This document shows positions 52,141 through 61,205 of a stretch of 64,000 nt of DNA, in pieces. Below the pieces are notes generated by a model, which was not told the origin of the DNA, ran no database searches, and saw nothing but the letters and a program-made list of their open reading frames with translations. The stretch's first letter is position 1. Each line of letters starts with the position of its first letter. Origin of the DNA: Oleispira sp963933055. GTDB lineage: Bacteria; Pseudomonadota; Gammaproteobacteria; Pseudomonadales; Oceanobacteraceae. The stretch covers positions 1-64,000 of the forward strand of contig CAWVSY010000004.1 of the NCBI GenBank assembly GCA_963933055.1. Reading direction: 5' to 3'. The translations under genes and the position numbers were made by a program.

Positions 52141-53247
52141 ATGAACTCTGATGACGTAAATGCGCTAATCCAGCATTACCCCAAAATACACCTTCTAACG
52201 GCTGAGCAAGAAGCTGGCATCGCCAAAAAAATGGATGATGCAATGGAACAACTTGCACAAGCATTGTTACTGCACGAAAATTTATTAGATCAAGTTTCCG
52301 ACATATTGCTGGCACAATACCAAAGCTCACCCGTGCTCGACGATTTCTTAACCCAATACGATATTTGGTTATTAAGCAAGTACCATAAACCCTTGCAAAA
52401 AAATTCTCAGGTATCGAGCGATACTCTATCGATTAGTTTAGTGCGACTAGAATGTGATCGATCAAACGTCTTTGAATTTCTTCTAGCGAAAGTCAATGAT
52501 ATAGAAGTGCCGCTGAATACGTATACCAAAGCATTAAAAAAAGAATACATAAGCAACCGTAATGAGCTGGTTCAAAGCAATATGCGTCTAGTAATGCACA
52601 TAGCAAAACGCTTTACTAATAAAGGCGTGGATATTGAAGAGTTGATTCAAGAAGGAGCCATTGGTCTTATAAAGGCCGCTGAAAAGTATAACTTAAATAA
52701 AGGCTATCGCTTTACAACTTACGCTTACTGGTGGATACAGCAATCAATAAAAACAGCACTCAGCTACAAGCGCAGCGCGATCCGCATTCCTATTAATACC
52801 AGTGATCGAATCTTTAAAATAGAAGCGGCCAAGCAAGATTATTATAGTCGCTATGAAAAGCAGCCGACCATAAAACAACTTCAAAAAATAACAGGTTTAA
52901 CCCAAGAGCAAATTACAACGGTTAGCAATATTGGTAATTTAACCGTATCAATGAATGCCCCTGTTTACGAAGATGGCATGATATTGGAAGAAACATTATA
53001 TACCGAAGAAAATTCATCCACTTATTCAAATAAAGACATGCTTATAATTAATGACGCAGAATCATTAAAAGATAAAATCAAACAACTCCCTAAGCGTCAG
53101 CAACAAATCGTATATCTTTACCATGGAATTGGCATCAGCGACAGCCTCAGTTTTGGAGAAATTGCACCGCAAATAGGCGTAACGTTAGAGCGAACACGCC
53201 AGCTCTACCATAAATCCATTGCTTTTTTAAAAGAGCTTTCTGAATAA
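52141..53247 (+). CDS. Alternative sigma-70 factor (RpoD/RpoS-related)
   Basis: A 368-residue sigma-70 family protein. Region 1.2 is recognisable at the start (LIQHYPKIHLLTAEQEAGIAKKM). A divergent helical segment of about 80 residues follows. Region 2 is intact (NMRLVMHIAKRF, DIEELIQEGAIGLIKAAEKYN, FTTYAYWWIQQSI), as are 3.0 (SAIRIPINTSDRI), 3.1, and 4.2 (ERTRQLYHKSIAFLKEL). It is neither RpoD (too short), RpoS nor RpoH by the motifs I know. The ATG at 52141 is preferred over 52129 because GGG lies seven bases before it. No anti-sigma factor is adjacent. Target promoters are unknown. Confidence 0.85.
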   Translation: MNSDDVNALIQHYPKIHLLTAEQEAGIAKKMDDAMEQLAQALLLHENLLDQVSDILLAQYQSSPVLDDFLTQYDIWLLSKYHKPLQKNSQVSSDTLSISLVRLECDRSNVFEFLLAKVNDIEVPLNTYTKALKKEYISNRNELVQSNMRLVMHIAKRFTNKGVDIEELIQEGAIGLIKAAEKYNLNKGYRFTTYAYWWIQQSIKTALSYKRSAIRIPINTSDRIFKIEAAKQDYYSRYEKQPTIKQLQKITGLTQEQITTVSNIGNLTVSMNAPVYEDGMILEETLYTEENSSTYSNKDMLIINDAESLKDKIKQLPKRQQQIVYLYHGIGISDSLSFGEIAPQIGVTLERTRQLYHKSIAFLKELSE

Positions 53248-53302
53248 CATCTAGCCATCAAGAAAACTTTAACAATAAAAAATTGAACAGTGCAAAAAGT
53301 GT

Positions 53303-53340
53303 AAAAAAAAGGCCTCGCGACAATGTCACGAGGCCTTTTT
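53303..53340. terminator. Bidirectional terminator between sigma and acyl-CoA dehydrogenase genes
   Basis: GGCCTCG / CGAGGCC stem extended by GAC-AAT-GTC, with an A-run of eight before and a T-run of five after, suited to both convergent genes. Confidence 0.9.
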
Positions 53341-53387
53341 AATTAAGCTCTACTGAGAACAGCAGTCAAAGTAACGATAAGATACCG

Positions 53388-55157
53388 TTAGAACTGCTCG
53401 GCAGTGAAACTCATCAACGACTCTTTACCTGCTTCAATATCTGCTTGTAATAGATCCGCTTGTGACTTAGCCGTTCTAAAGAAATGCTCAGCTGCTTTTA
53501 ATTTACCCTGATAAAAATCTTCGGAGTATTTACCCGATGTCAAATCAGCTGCTGCTGTATTCGCCATCGTTGCCCACATAACAGCCATGGTTGTTAATGA
53601 GAACAGTTTAAGCAAAGGCGTTGCGGCGGCACCTACAATTTCAGGATCTTTCATTGCATTTCCCGCTAACCACATCAAACTATTTTGCAAAGTCTGAAGC
53701 AATATTTTGCAATGGTTTTGCAGCTGATCATTCTCAACTTTAGCAACCATTTCATGCATCACTTTGAAATACGTTTTAGGTAAACGACCGCCTTTAATCA
53801 TCAACTTACGGCCAATCAAATCAAGAGACTGAATACCATTCGTGCCTTCATAAATACGGGCAATACGACCATCACGCAGAAGCTGCTCTACTTCCCAGTC
53901 TTGAGTAAATCCTGCCCCACCCATACTTTGTAATGCTTGGTCAGTAGAGAAATAGCCTTCGTCCGTCAAATACGCTTTTACAATGGGCGTCATGATTTGA
54001 ACAATATCATCCGCTTCTTCACGTACATCTGCATCTGGATGTTTTTCTGATAGATCAAGATTCATACCCGTCCAGTAAGCCATGCAGCGCGCGCCTTCTA
54101 AGAAGACCTTTTGCTGAGTTAGCATGCGACGTACATCAGGATGAACAATGATTGGATCCGCTTTTTCTTCAGGATGTTTAGCGCCCGTAAGAGAACGTGA
54201 CTGCAAGCGCTCTTTAGCAAAACCTAAACTAATTTGATAAGCTTTTTCGGCCAATCCTAAACCTTGAACGCCCACCATAATTCGAGCAGAGTTCATCATA
54301 GTGAACATGCACTTAAGGCCTTCGTTTTCTTTACCAATCAACCAGCCTTTAGCATTTTCAAAGTTCATTACGCACGTTGCTGAAGCCTTAATGCCCATTT
54401 TATGCTCAAGGCCGCCACAGAATGCTGGATTGCGTGAACCATCTTCTAAAAATTTTGGCACTAAAAATAATGAAATGCCTTTACTAGAATCTGGGGCACC
54501 CGGCAATTTAGCCAATACAAGATGAACAATATTGTCCACCATGTCGTGATCACCACCAGTAATCCAGATCTTAGTACCACTAATAGCGTAACTGCCATCA
54601 GCCTGAGGATCAGCCTTGGTACGCACAAGACCTAAATCGGTACCACACTGAGGCTCTGTTAAACACATGGTTCCAGTCCATTCACCGGAAATTAAATTCG
54701 GTAAATATTTATCTTTTAATTCATCGCTGGCATGCAGGGTTAACGCATCGATCGCACCATGGCTCAAGCCAGGATACATGCCCATCGACAAGTTGGTTGA
54801 ACACGCCATCTCATCAACAACGATTTTTACTAAATGTGGCAAGCCTTGACCACCATATTCAGGCGAAGCCGAAAGGCCAGACCAGCCGCCTTCTGCAAAT
54901 GCTTTATAGGCTTCTTTAAAACCCTTAGGCGTCGTTACTGACTTAGTCTCTGGATCATAATGACAGCCTTCGATATCACCAGACTGGTTTATAGGCTGCA
55001 ATACATTTTCCGCTAGCTTTGAAGCTTCATCGAGAACCGCTCGAATCATCTCTTCATTAGCATCTTCAAAACCTGGACACAGGCTTAGATCTTGAGCTTT
55101 TAATACATCGAATAAAACAAAGCTCATATCATTTAATGGTGCAGTATAGTTAGGCAT
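53388..55157 (-). CDS. Large acyl-CoA dehydrogenase (FadE-type, 589 residues)
   Basis: A 589-residue acyl-CoA dehydrogenase with a C-terminal extension of about 150 residues beyond the usual 380-residue core. The core shows GGWSGLSASPEYGGQGLP, TMCLTEPQCGTDLGLVRTKA, WITGGDHDM and YEGTNGIQSLDLIGRK, where the Glu is the likely catalytic base. It resembles proteins annotated for beta-oxidation of medium/long-chain acyl-CoA. GGGAGG precedes the ATG. It stands alone, and no electron-transfer flavoprotein genes are near. Confidence 0.88.
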   Translation of the reverse strand: MPNYTAPLNDMSFVLFDVLKAQDLSLCPGFEDANEEMIRAVLDEASKLAENVLQPINQSGDIEGCHYDPETKSVTTPKGFKEAYKAFAEGGWSGLSASPEYGGQGLPHLVKIVVDEMACSTNLSMGMYPGLSHGAIDALTLHASDELKDKYLPNLISGEWTGTMCLTEPQCGTDLGLVRTKADPQADGSYAISGTKIWITGGDHDMVDNIVHLVLAKLPGAPDSSKGISLFLVPKFLEDGSRNPAFCGGLEHKMGIKASATCVMNFENAKGWLIGKENEGLKCMFTMMNSARIMVGVQGLGLAEKAYQISLGFAKERLQSRSLTGAKHPEEKADPIIVHPDVRRMLTQQKVFLEGARCMAYWTGMNLDLSEKHPDADVREEADDIVQIMTPIVKAYLTDEGYFSTDQALQSMGGAGFTQDWEVEQLLRDGRIARIYEGTNGIQSLDLIGRKLMIKGGRLPKTYFKVMHEMVAKVENDQLQNHCKILLQTLQNSLMWLAGNAMKDPEIVGAAATPLLKLFSLTTMAVMWATMANTAAADLTSGKYSEDFYQGKLKAAEHFFRTAKSQADLLQADIEAGKESLMSFTAEQF

Positions 55158-55405
55158 ATCGCCTCCCTCTTTTGATAAAATGAAAATACATTGCTAACAG
55201 TAAAAATCATTCTGACATCGTTAGCTGGGAGTACTTACGCAGCAAATCTAAAAAAGGTTCACAAAAAAATTATTATTTTAATAATTATGTTTCAAAGTCG
55301 ATACGTTCAACCAATACATGATCCGAAAGAACAAAAATTGCGTATAGCAAGGGTAGTTAATTGAACAGTAAATTGAATAGTTACTTAAAATGGCAGGCTA
55401 ACGAT

Positions 55406-55582
55406 ATGTTTTCATTATTTAAAAAAGACCCAGTAAAGAAACTTAAAAAGTCTTACATGTTAAAACTGGAGCAAGCAATGAAGGCTCAACGTAATGGTGA
55501 CATCAAAGCCTATTCTTACATTACAAGCGAGGCTGATGTACTGCATAAACAAATATTAAAACTTGAAGAACAGACTAAGTAG
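55406..55582 (+). CDS. DUF6435/Lacal_2735-like small protein
   Basis: A 58-residue, Lys-rich helical protein: MFSLFKKDPVKKLKKSYMLK at the start, then a helix ending in LHKQILKLEEQTK. This matches the small Lacal_2735/DUF6435 type, whose function is unknown. The ATG at 55406 follows AGG at seven bases; an upstream in-frame TTG at 55361 is unlikely. It is followed 10 bp later by the DCC gene. Confidence 0.7.
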   Translation: MFSLFKKDPVKKLKKSYMLKLEQAMKAQRNGDIKAYSYITSEADVLHKQILKLEEQTK

Positions 55583-55592
55583 TTGATTTTTA

Positions 55593-55988
55593 ATGATTAT
55601 TTTTTACGATGCTCTCTGCCCACTATGCACTGCCGAAATGCAATACTTGCAAAAAGCAGATACGCAACAGCAGATCATACTAGAAGACCTGAATGCCCAA
55701 GACTTCAATATGCGCTTTCCCCAGATTGATAAAGAAAAAGCCATGAGTCTTCTACACGCCCAAACTGATACCGGTGAAATGCTATATGGATTAGATGTTA
55801 CCTATCAGGCATGGAAAACCGTCGGTAAGCACCGCTGGTTAAAAATTCTTCGTTTGCCAGGCATTAGATTTTTTGCCGATGCAGGCTATACCTTCTTTGC
55901 GAAATACCGTCAGCCCATTAGCCATTTTTTAATGCCTAATAAAGCCTGTGCCAACAACCAATGCACAACAAGAAAGCCGAAGGAGTAA
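55593..55988 (+). CDS. DCC-family thiol-disulfide oxidoreductase (DUF393)
   Basis: A 131-residue DUF393 protein. The signature begins FYDALCPLCTAEMQYL, with a CxxC-type pair in a thioredoxin-like fold; WLKILRLPGIRFFADAGYTFFAKYR is the conserved C-terminal part. The family is presumed to be thiol-disulfide oxidoreductases, although many members are uncharacterised. It is 10 bp after the DUF6435 gene and 3 bp before the SDR gene, so the three are likely one operon. The ribosome site is weak. Confidence 0.85.
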   Translation: MIIFYDALCPLCTAEMQYLQKADTQQQIILEDLNAQDFNMRFPQIDKEKAMSLLHAQTDTGEMLYGLDVTYQAWKTVGKHRWLKILRLPGIRFFADAGYTFFAKYRQPISHFLMPNKACANNQCTTRKPKE

Positions 55989-55991
55989 ACA

Positions 55992-56723
55992 ATGAAAACC
56001 ATTATTCTATTCGGTGCAAGCAGCCGTATTGCACAAGCCTATGTACAGCATGTGCAAGAAAAAAACGTGAAAGAAAAAGAATTTCATATTATTTGCATCA
56101 GCTCAAGTAGCCTACCCGACAATGGCCAAATTACTCAATACATTACTGATTATTCCAAATACAGTCTCGCGGGCATCATTGAAAAAATAAAACATCAAGC
56201 TCACACTTTACACCAAGTCATCATATTCAATGGTCAATTGCACTACGATCAATGCATGCCAGAAAAGAAACTTGAAGACATTAATGGCGATTATTTTACA
56301 CAGCTAATGCATACCAATGCACTAACTCCGATGCTGTGCTTACAAAGCCTTTTACCGCTATTAAATCACCAGACAGATTGCACCATCACGGCACTTAGCG
56401 CACGAGTCGGGAGTTTAAAAGATAATGAATTGGGCGGCTGGTACACATATCGAGCAACCAAATCGGCACTTAATATGTTATTTAAAACGGCGGCGATAGA
56501 ACTTCACCGACGTGCAAAAAAGACCAAACTGATTTTATTTCATCCTGGCACAACCGATACCGAACTGTCTAAACCATTTCAAAGAAATGTTCCTACCGGC
56601 AAACTATTTACACCCGCATTCGTAGCAGAACAGCTATTCACATTAACGAATAATTCACAAAGCCTAGAATATAATGGCGACGTTGATTATATCGATTGGC
56701 AAGGTAAGCCAATTGATTGGTAG
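55992..56723 (+). CDS. Short-chain dehydrogenase/reductase (CsgA-like)
   Basis: A 243-residue SDR with a variant cofactor loop, FGASSRIAQAYV, instead of the usual TGxxxGIG. The catalytic tetrad is recognisable: ALSARVGS for Ser and YTYRATK for Tyr-x-x-x-Lys. The form resembles the C-factor/CsgA-like SDRs (small, unknown substrates). GGAG lies six bases before the ATG. A 6-bp hairpin (TGGGAT / ATCCCA, 56724-56742) follows the gene without a T-run. Confidence 0.8.
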   Translation: MKTIILFGASSRIAQAYVQHVQEKNVKEKEFHIICISSSSLPDNGQITQYITDYSKYSLAGIIEKIKHQAHTLHQVIIFNGQLHYDQCMPEKKLEDINGDYFTQLMHTNALTPMLCLQSLLPLLNHQTDCTITALSARVGSLKDNELGGWYTYRATKSALNMLFKTAAIELHRRAKKTKLILFHPGTTDTELSKPFQRNVPTGKLFTPAFVAEQLFTLTNNSQSLEYNGDVDYIDWQGKPIDW

Positions 56724-56765
56724 TGGGATAAAAACAATCCCAAAGAGAACAATTTCGGAGAATCG

Positions 56766-57536
56766 CTAATAAGATGAAAAATCAACCATAGGTAAACTTT
56801 GAAACCCAGGTTTGGCGAATAAATAGCCTTGCATCAATTCAATGCCCGCATTTTTTAGCCAAACATACTCTTCGTATGTTTCTATACCCTCTGCGAGAGC
56901 GATTACGTCCAAATCATCAAACATTTCTAAGCAGCGTCTTACAATTGATTGCCTCGCAGTATTTGAGTGAACATTACGAATTAACGCCATATCCAACTTA
57001 ATAATATCTGTTTGGAAGTCAGCCAATAAATTCAGCCCCGAATAACCTGCCCCAAAATCATCAATGGCGGTGCGGAATCCAAGTGATTGATAATATTCAA
57101 CAATACGCTTTACATGACTAGCATCTTCGATTTTTTCAACTTCCGTAAATTCAAACATGATATTTTCGATAGGAAAATCATACTTTTTCGCCGCTTCGAG
57201 GGTCGTGCGAATACAACGCTCCGGTTTATAAATAGCGTTTGGCAGGAAGTTAATGCTAAGCATTGTTTCTAAATTAAGCTCAGATGCTAAAGCAATCGCT
57301 TTAATACGGCACTGCTGGTCGAATAGATAGCGATTATCATCATTCACTCTAGAGATAATAGAATACGCGGATTCAATATTAAGCCCACGAACTAAGGCTT
57401 CATAGCCAAAAACACTCTGCGTTTTGCAGTTTATAATCGGCTGAAATGCCATTGTGAAATCAAAGTCTAGCTCTTTAGCATCTTGACAATTTTTACAAGA
57501 CTTCCTTGCACAATCTTCTGTTGTTTCTTCCATCAT
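56766..57536 (-). CDS. EAL-domain c-di-GMP phosphodiesterase
   Basis: A 256-residue, mostly single-domain EAL protein expected to hydrolyse c-di-GMP to pGpG. The catalytic set is present: GYEALVRG, NFLPNA, EFTEVE, IDDFGAGYSG, KLD and ALAEGIE, with QGYLFAKP at the end. Before the EAL core, residues 9-17 hold a C-x4-C-x2-C cluster (CARKSCKNC), which could bind metal or respond to redox. No membrane segment or receiver domain is seen. The ATG at 57536 follows AAGG, which lies in the arm of a perfect hairpin. Confidence 0.9.
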   Translation of the reverse strand: MMEETTEDCARKSCKNCQDAKELDFDFTMAFQPIINCKTQSVFGYEALVRGLNIESAYSIISRVNDDNRYLFDQQCRIKAIALASELNLETMLSINFLPNAIYKPERCIRTTLEAAKKYDFPIENIMFEFTEVEKIEDASHVKRIVEYYQSLGFRTAIDDFGAGYSGLNLLADFQTDIIKLDMALIRNVHSNTARQSIVRRCLEMFDDLDVIALAEGIETYEEYVWLKNAGIELMQGYLFAKPGFQSLPMVDFSSY

Positions 57537-57539
57537 ATT

Positions 57540-57569
57540 AACCTTAAAATTACCCCTAATTTTAAGGTT
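57540..57569 (-). promoter_or_regulatory. 13-bp hairpin enclosing the ribosome site of the EAL gene
   Basis: A perfect inverted repeat: arms AACCTTAAAATTA (57540-57552) and TAATTTTAAGGTT (57557-57569) around a four-base loop (CCCC on plus, GGGG in the mRNA). In the mRNA the AAGG ribosome site at 57545-57542 lies in the downstream arm, five bases from the ATG. Folding would hide it; alternatively the palindrome could be a protein operator. Confidence 0.6.
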
Positions 57570-57612
57570 AGTTGCACCTAGTAACTTACACAACTATCGA
57601 ATTTAATCAGCT

Positions 57613-59304
57613 TTAAAACCTACCGGCCTTGAAAGTATCGTTCTCGGCATCATTGACCATAGCGTCATTGATAGATTCTGGCGCTGAAGGGTGAGCTTCT
57701 TCTTCAGCTCTCAGTGCGGCTTCTCTTTCTGACTCCCGCAATAACAATGATTCAAGTCGTTGCTGCAAGAGACCCTCTCGCTCTTCTCTACGCCTCCATT
57801 CCAAAGATATATCCTTATAAAGTGAATAAGCCATCAGCACCATCAACAACATAAAAGGGAATGCTGTCACGATAGAAACCGTCCGCAACCCAACAAGCCC
57901 ACCACTGAGCAAAAGTACACCAGCCATCAATAACTGTAAGACACCCCATAAAATACGCACAAAGCGCGTTGGATTTAATACCCCCTTAGAGGTAAACATT
58001 CCTAATACAAACGTTGCCGAGTCTGCCGATGTTACAACAAACATAGAAACTAAAAGAACGGCTGCGATGGCCGCATAAAACCCTCCCGGAAGTTGGTCAA
58101 GCATGACATAAAGCCCTGCTGGAACTTCATGAGTGACGGCCTCAGCAATGCCTGCATTTTCAAATAACTCAAAATAGATCGCCGAACCGCCAAAAGTAGA
58201 GAACCAAAGCATACTTAAAATAACAGGGACAATCATAACCCCCAGAACAAATTCTCGAATTGATCGACCTTTAGATATTCGAGCAATAAAACTGCCGACA
58301 AAAGGTGCCCAGCTCAACCCCCAGGCCCAATAAAAAATAGTCCACTCTTCTACCCACGTTTCGCTAGTATAAGGGGCGGTCACCAAACTCATTTGAATAA
58401 TATTGCCCAAATACTCACCCAACGTTTGCGTCAGCTCATTAAAAATAAATGCGGTTGGCCCAAGCACCAAAACAAACAATAATAATCCTGCCGCCAATAT
58501 CATATTCGCGTTACTTAAGTAGCGAATACCTCGATCAAGAGGCGTCATAGCAGAAAGTATAAACAGCGCGCCTAAACCAGCGATGATCATCAATTGGGGA
58601 GCAATGCCATAAGGCACATCAGCAAGCCTCGATAGACCACTGTTAATTTGAAGCGCTCCTAAACCAAGAGTTGTTGCTACACCAAAAATTGTTGAAAGCA
58701 CGGCTAAAATATCAATAGCATTGCCCCAGCCTCGATCAACACGATCGCCTAATAAAGGTCGAAATGTTTCACTGATTAAACCATGGCTATTATGACGAAA
58801 TCTGACATAAGCAATAGCCAACCCAACGAGGGTAAAATTAGCCCACTGATGCAAACCCCAATGAAAAAATGCATAGCGCATACCAGTTTGAGCCGCTTCA
58901 ACAGTGCCAGGATCACCGATTCCCAGAGGCGGTGAGCTTAAGTGCATAATGGGCTCTGCAACACCCCAAAATACTAACCCGACCCCCATACCACCAGAAA
59001 AAATCATGGCCAGCCAACTGCTAAAACTAAATTCTGGAGGTTCATTATCTGGACCTAAACGAATTGCCCCAAATCTAGAAAAAGCCAGTACCAGGGTAAA
59101 AATGACGAAACCACTCGTTATTATCAAATACAACCAACCAAAATTATCCGTAGTCGCATCCAAGGCTTGCTGAGCTAACCTTTGCGTTTCATCAGGGTCA
59201 ACTGCTGCGAGTGTGAGAAAAACACTGATTAAAAAGATCGATAGATAAAAAACAATTCCCACATTACCAACAACTCGATCACTCCATTCTTTAACTTTAC
59301 TCAT
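57613..59304 (-). CDS. BCCT-family betaine/choline/carnitine transporter
   Basis: A 563-residue BCCT transporter with 12 membrane helices. The family motif FYWAWGLSWAPFVGSFIARISKGR and the MGVGLVFWGVAEPIMH segment with the glycine-rich stretch are present. These proteins import compatible solutes by sodium or proton coupling. The C-terminal tail of about 60 residues is highly charged and probably coiled (57640-57810), as in osmosensing BetP/BetT-like members. It stands alone, 86 bp from corA. Confidence 0.9.
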   Translation of the reverse strand: MSKVKEWSDRVVGNVGIVFYLSIFLISVFLTLAAVDPDETQRLAQQALDATTDNFGWLYLIITSGFVIFTLVLAFSRFGAIRLGPDNEPPEFSFSSWLAMIFSGGMGVGLVFWGVAEPIMHLSSPPLGIGDPGTVEAAQTGMRYAFFHWGLHQWANFTLVGLAIAYVRFRHNSHGLISETFRPLLGDRVDRGWGNAIDILAVLSTIFGVATTLGLGALQINSGLSRLADVPYGIAPQLMIIAGLGALFILSAMTPLDRGIRYLSNANMILAAGLLLFVLVLGPTAFIFNELTQTLGEYLGNIIQMSLVTAPYTSETWVEEWTIFYWAWGLSWAPFVGSFIARISKGRSIREFVLGVMIVPVILSMLWFSTFGGSAIYFELFENAGIAEAVTHEVPAGLYVMLDQLPGGFYAAIAAVLLVSMFVVTSADSATFVLGMFTSKGVLNPTRFVRILWGVLQLLMAGVLLLSGGLVGLRTVSIVTAFPFMLLMVLMAYSLYKDISLEWRRREEREGLLQQRLESLLLRESEREAALRAEEEAHPSAPESINDAMVNDAENDTFKAGRF

Positions 59305-59390
59305 AATACTTCACACTGTTTCCATTACTGAGCATTGCGCTCTGAGTACTCTCTTGCCATCTGTCATCATGCTTATGAGTTTTAAAGAAA

Positions 59391-60458
59391 TCACAGCCAT
59401 TTTTTTCGTTTAAAGTACGTAAGCAAAATAACAGGGATTGTGATAAATACCCCCCATGTGAACGGATAAGCCCATTTCCACTTTAATTCTGGCATATGCT
59501 CAAAGTTCATCCCATAAATGCCTGCGATAAACGTTAGCGGGATAAAAATAGAGGTGAATACGGTTAAAACCTTCATGATCTGATTCATTTTATTGCTGAC
59601 ACTCGAGACATAAATATCCAATAAACCCGTCAGAATATCTCGATACGATTCAATTGATTCAACTACTCGAATAGCATGATCAGATACATCTCTTAAAAAC
59701 AAATGCGTGCTCTCGTGAATTAAATCACTTTCACTATGAATCATGTCCGACAACAACTCTCTTAACGGAGTGACATAGCGCCGAATGCTGATCATCTCTC
59801 TTTTGAGTCGTTGTATTTTATAAAGCATATCTTGTGTTGGCTCACCCAATAGCAAGCTGTCTTCAAGAGACGTAATTGATTCATCTAATAGATCCAATAA
59901 GATGAAATTTTGATCAACAATGAAATCTAGAATAGCATACGCAAGATAATCTGATCCTAAGCTCACAAACTTGCCATTACTCGAGCGAATACGCTGCAAT
60001 ATAGGATGAAAAACTTCATCCTTTTTTTCTTTAAACATAATGACGAAGTTGTTAAAAACCAACAAGCTTACTTGCTCATGATTAACCGTAAAGCCTTCAT
60101 CACCCGGCAATAAACATTTGAGAACAATGTATAAATGATCATCATACTCTTCAAACTTAGGCCGCTGATTAGTATTCAAAATATCTTCAAGTACAAGCTG
60201 ATGAATGCCAAACATGGCTCCAATTTGCTCAACTATTTTAACATTGGCTAAACCTTCTATCGTTACCCAGGTAATGGTTTCACTGTCTTTATACTTTATG
60301 ATCTCGTCAATGGAGTCGAGTTTTCTTTCCTCAAACTTCCCTTTGCTATAATCAACAATCGACATGTTAGCAACAGGTTCTAATACTTCACCTACGTGAA
60401 TAAGCGAGCCTGGTGGCAGCCCGGCCTTACCTGAAGAAGTGCATAAAGATTCAGACAT
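59391..60458 (-). CDS. corA: Magnesium/cobalt transporter CorA
   Basis: A 355-residue CorA channel: a large cytosolic N-terminal domain and two C-terminal helices, with the YGMNFEHMPEL signature between them (GMN pore motif). The final basic stretch FKRKKWL is usual. AAGG lies eight bases before the ATG. It is 9 bp from the methyltransferase-like gene upstream, so the two are probably cotranscribed. The ion could be Mg or Co. Confidence 0.92.
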   Translation of the reverse strand: MSESLCTSSGKAGLPPGSLIHVGEVLEPVANMSIVDYSKGKFEERKLDSIDEIIKYKDSETITWVTIEGLANVKIVEQIGAMFGIHQLVLEDILNTNQRPKFEEYDDHLYIVLKCLLPGDEGFTVNHEQVSLLVFNNFVIMFKEKKDEVFHPILQRIRSSNGKFVSLGSDYLAYAILDFIVDQNFILLDLLDESITSLEDSLLLGEPTQDMLYKIQRLKREMISIRRYVTPLRELLSDMIHSESDLIHESTHLFLRDVSDHAIRVVESIESYRDILTGLLDIYVSSVSNKMNQIMKVLTVFTSIFIPLTFIAGIYGMNFEHMPELKWKWAYPFTWGVFITIPVILLTYFKRKKWL

Positions 60459-60467
60459 ATTTTCACC

Positions 60468-61205
60468 TTAAGATTTCACGCATACGTACACAGAATTTGT
60501 CGACATCGTATTTTGGAATGGATTAAAGAAAGAAACAACGTGAGATTCAACACGCTCAAATACCGTTTTTAATAATGCTTCAAAATGTGCTTCTGGCAAG
60601 TTCTGCGACCACATCGCAAATACGCCTTTAGGTTTAAGTTGCTGTGCCATAAGCGCTAAATTGTCGGTTGAATAAAAACGGGCATTAGCAACATCTAAGA
60701 ACTCAGTGGGCGAATGATCAATATCCAATAAAATAGCATCGTATTTTTTCCCTGGATGAGCCGGGTCAAAACCTTTCTTGGGATCGATCGCAAGATCAAA
60801 AAAACTGCCTAAGACATAATGGTTACGAGGATCTGCATTCAGTATTTTTCCTAATGGAACCAGTTCGTCTTTATGCCAACCAATCACCGTATCTAAAGCA
60901 TCGACAACAAACAATTCTTTAATTCGCATATCTTTGAGTGCCGTCACGGCGGTATAACCCAGGCCTAAGCCTCCCACCACAACGCTAAGATCATTAGCAT
61001 TAGCCTTATCCGTTTCTAACGCCGCTAAGCCCAATGTTGATAATGCTTCTTCGGCATCAACGAACATGCTCGACATTAAAAACTCATCACCCAATTTAAC
61101 TTCATAAATATCTCTATCGCCAAAGGCAGGCATGCGACGTCTTCGCAGCGATATTTGACCAATCGTTGAAAATTGGCTATCAATTTCTTCAAACAATAGA
61201 GACAT
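60468..61205 (-). CDS. Spermidine-synthase-like SAM-dependent protein
   Basis: A 245-residue Rossmann protein of the spermidine synthase/SAM methyltransferase group. The nucleotide loop is VVVGGLGLGYTA, the acidic ribose ligand is in VVDALD, and motif III is ILLDIDHSP. The N-terminal tetramerisation strands of true spermidine synthase are short. No gatekeeper sequence allows me to decide between aminopropyltransferase and methyltransferase. AGGA precedes the ATG. Confidence 0.75.
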   Translation of the reverse strand: MSLLFEEIDSQFSTIGQISLRRRRMPAFGDRDIYEVKLGDEFLMSSMFVDAEEALSTLGLAALETDKANANDLSVVVGGLGLGYTAVTALKDMRIKELFVVDALDTVIGWHKDELVPLGKILNADPRNHYVLGSFFDLAIDPKKGFDPAHPGKKYDAILLDIDHSPTEFLDVANARFYSTDNLALMAQQLKPKGVFAMWSQNLPEAHFEALLKTVFERVESHVVSFFNPFQNTMSTNSVYVCVKS

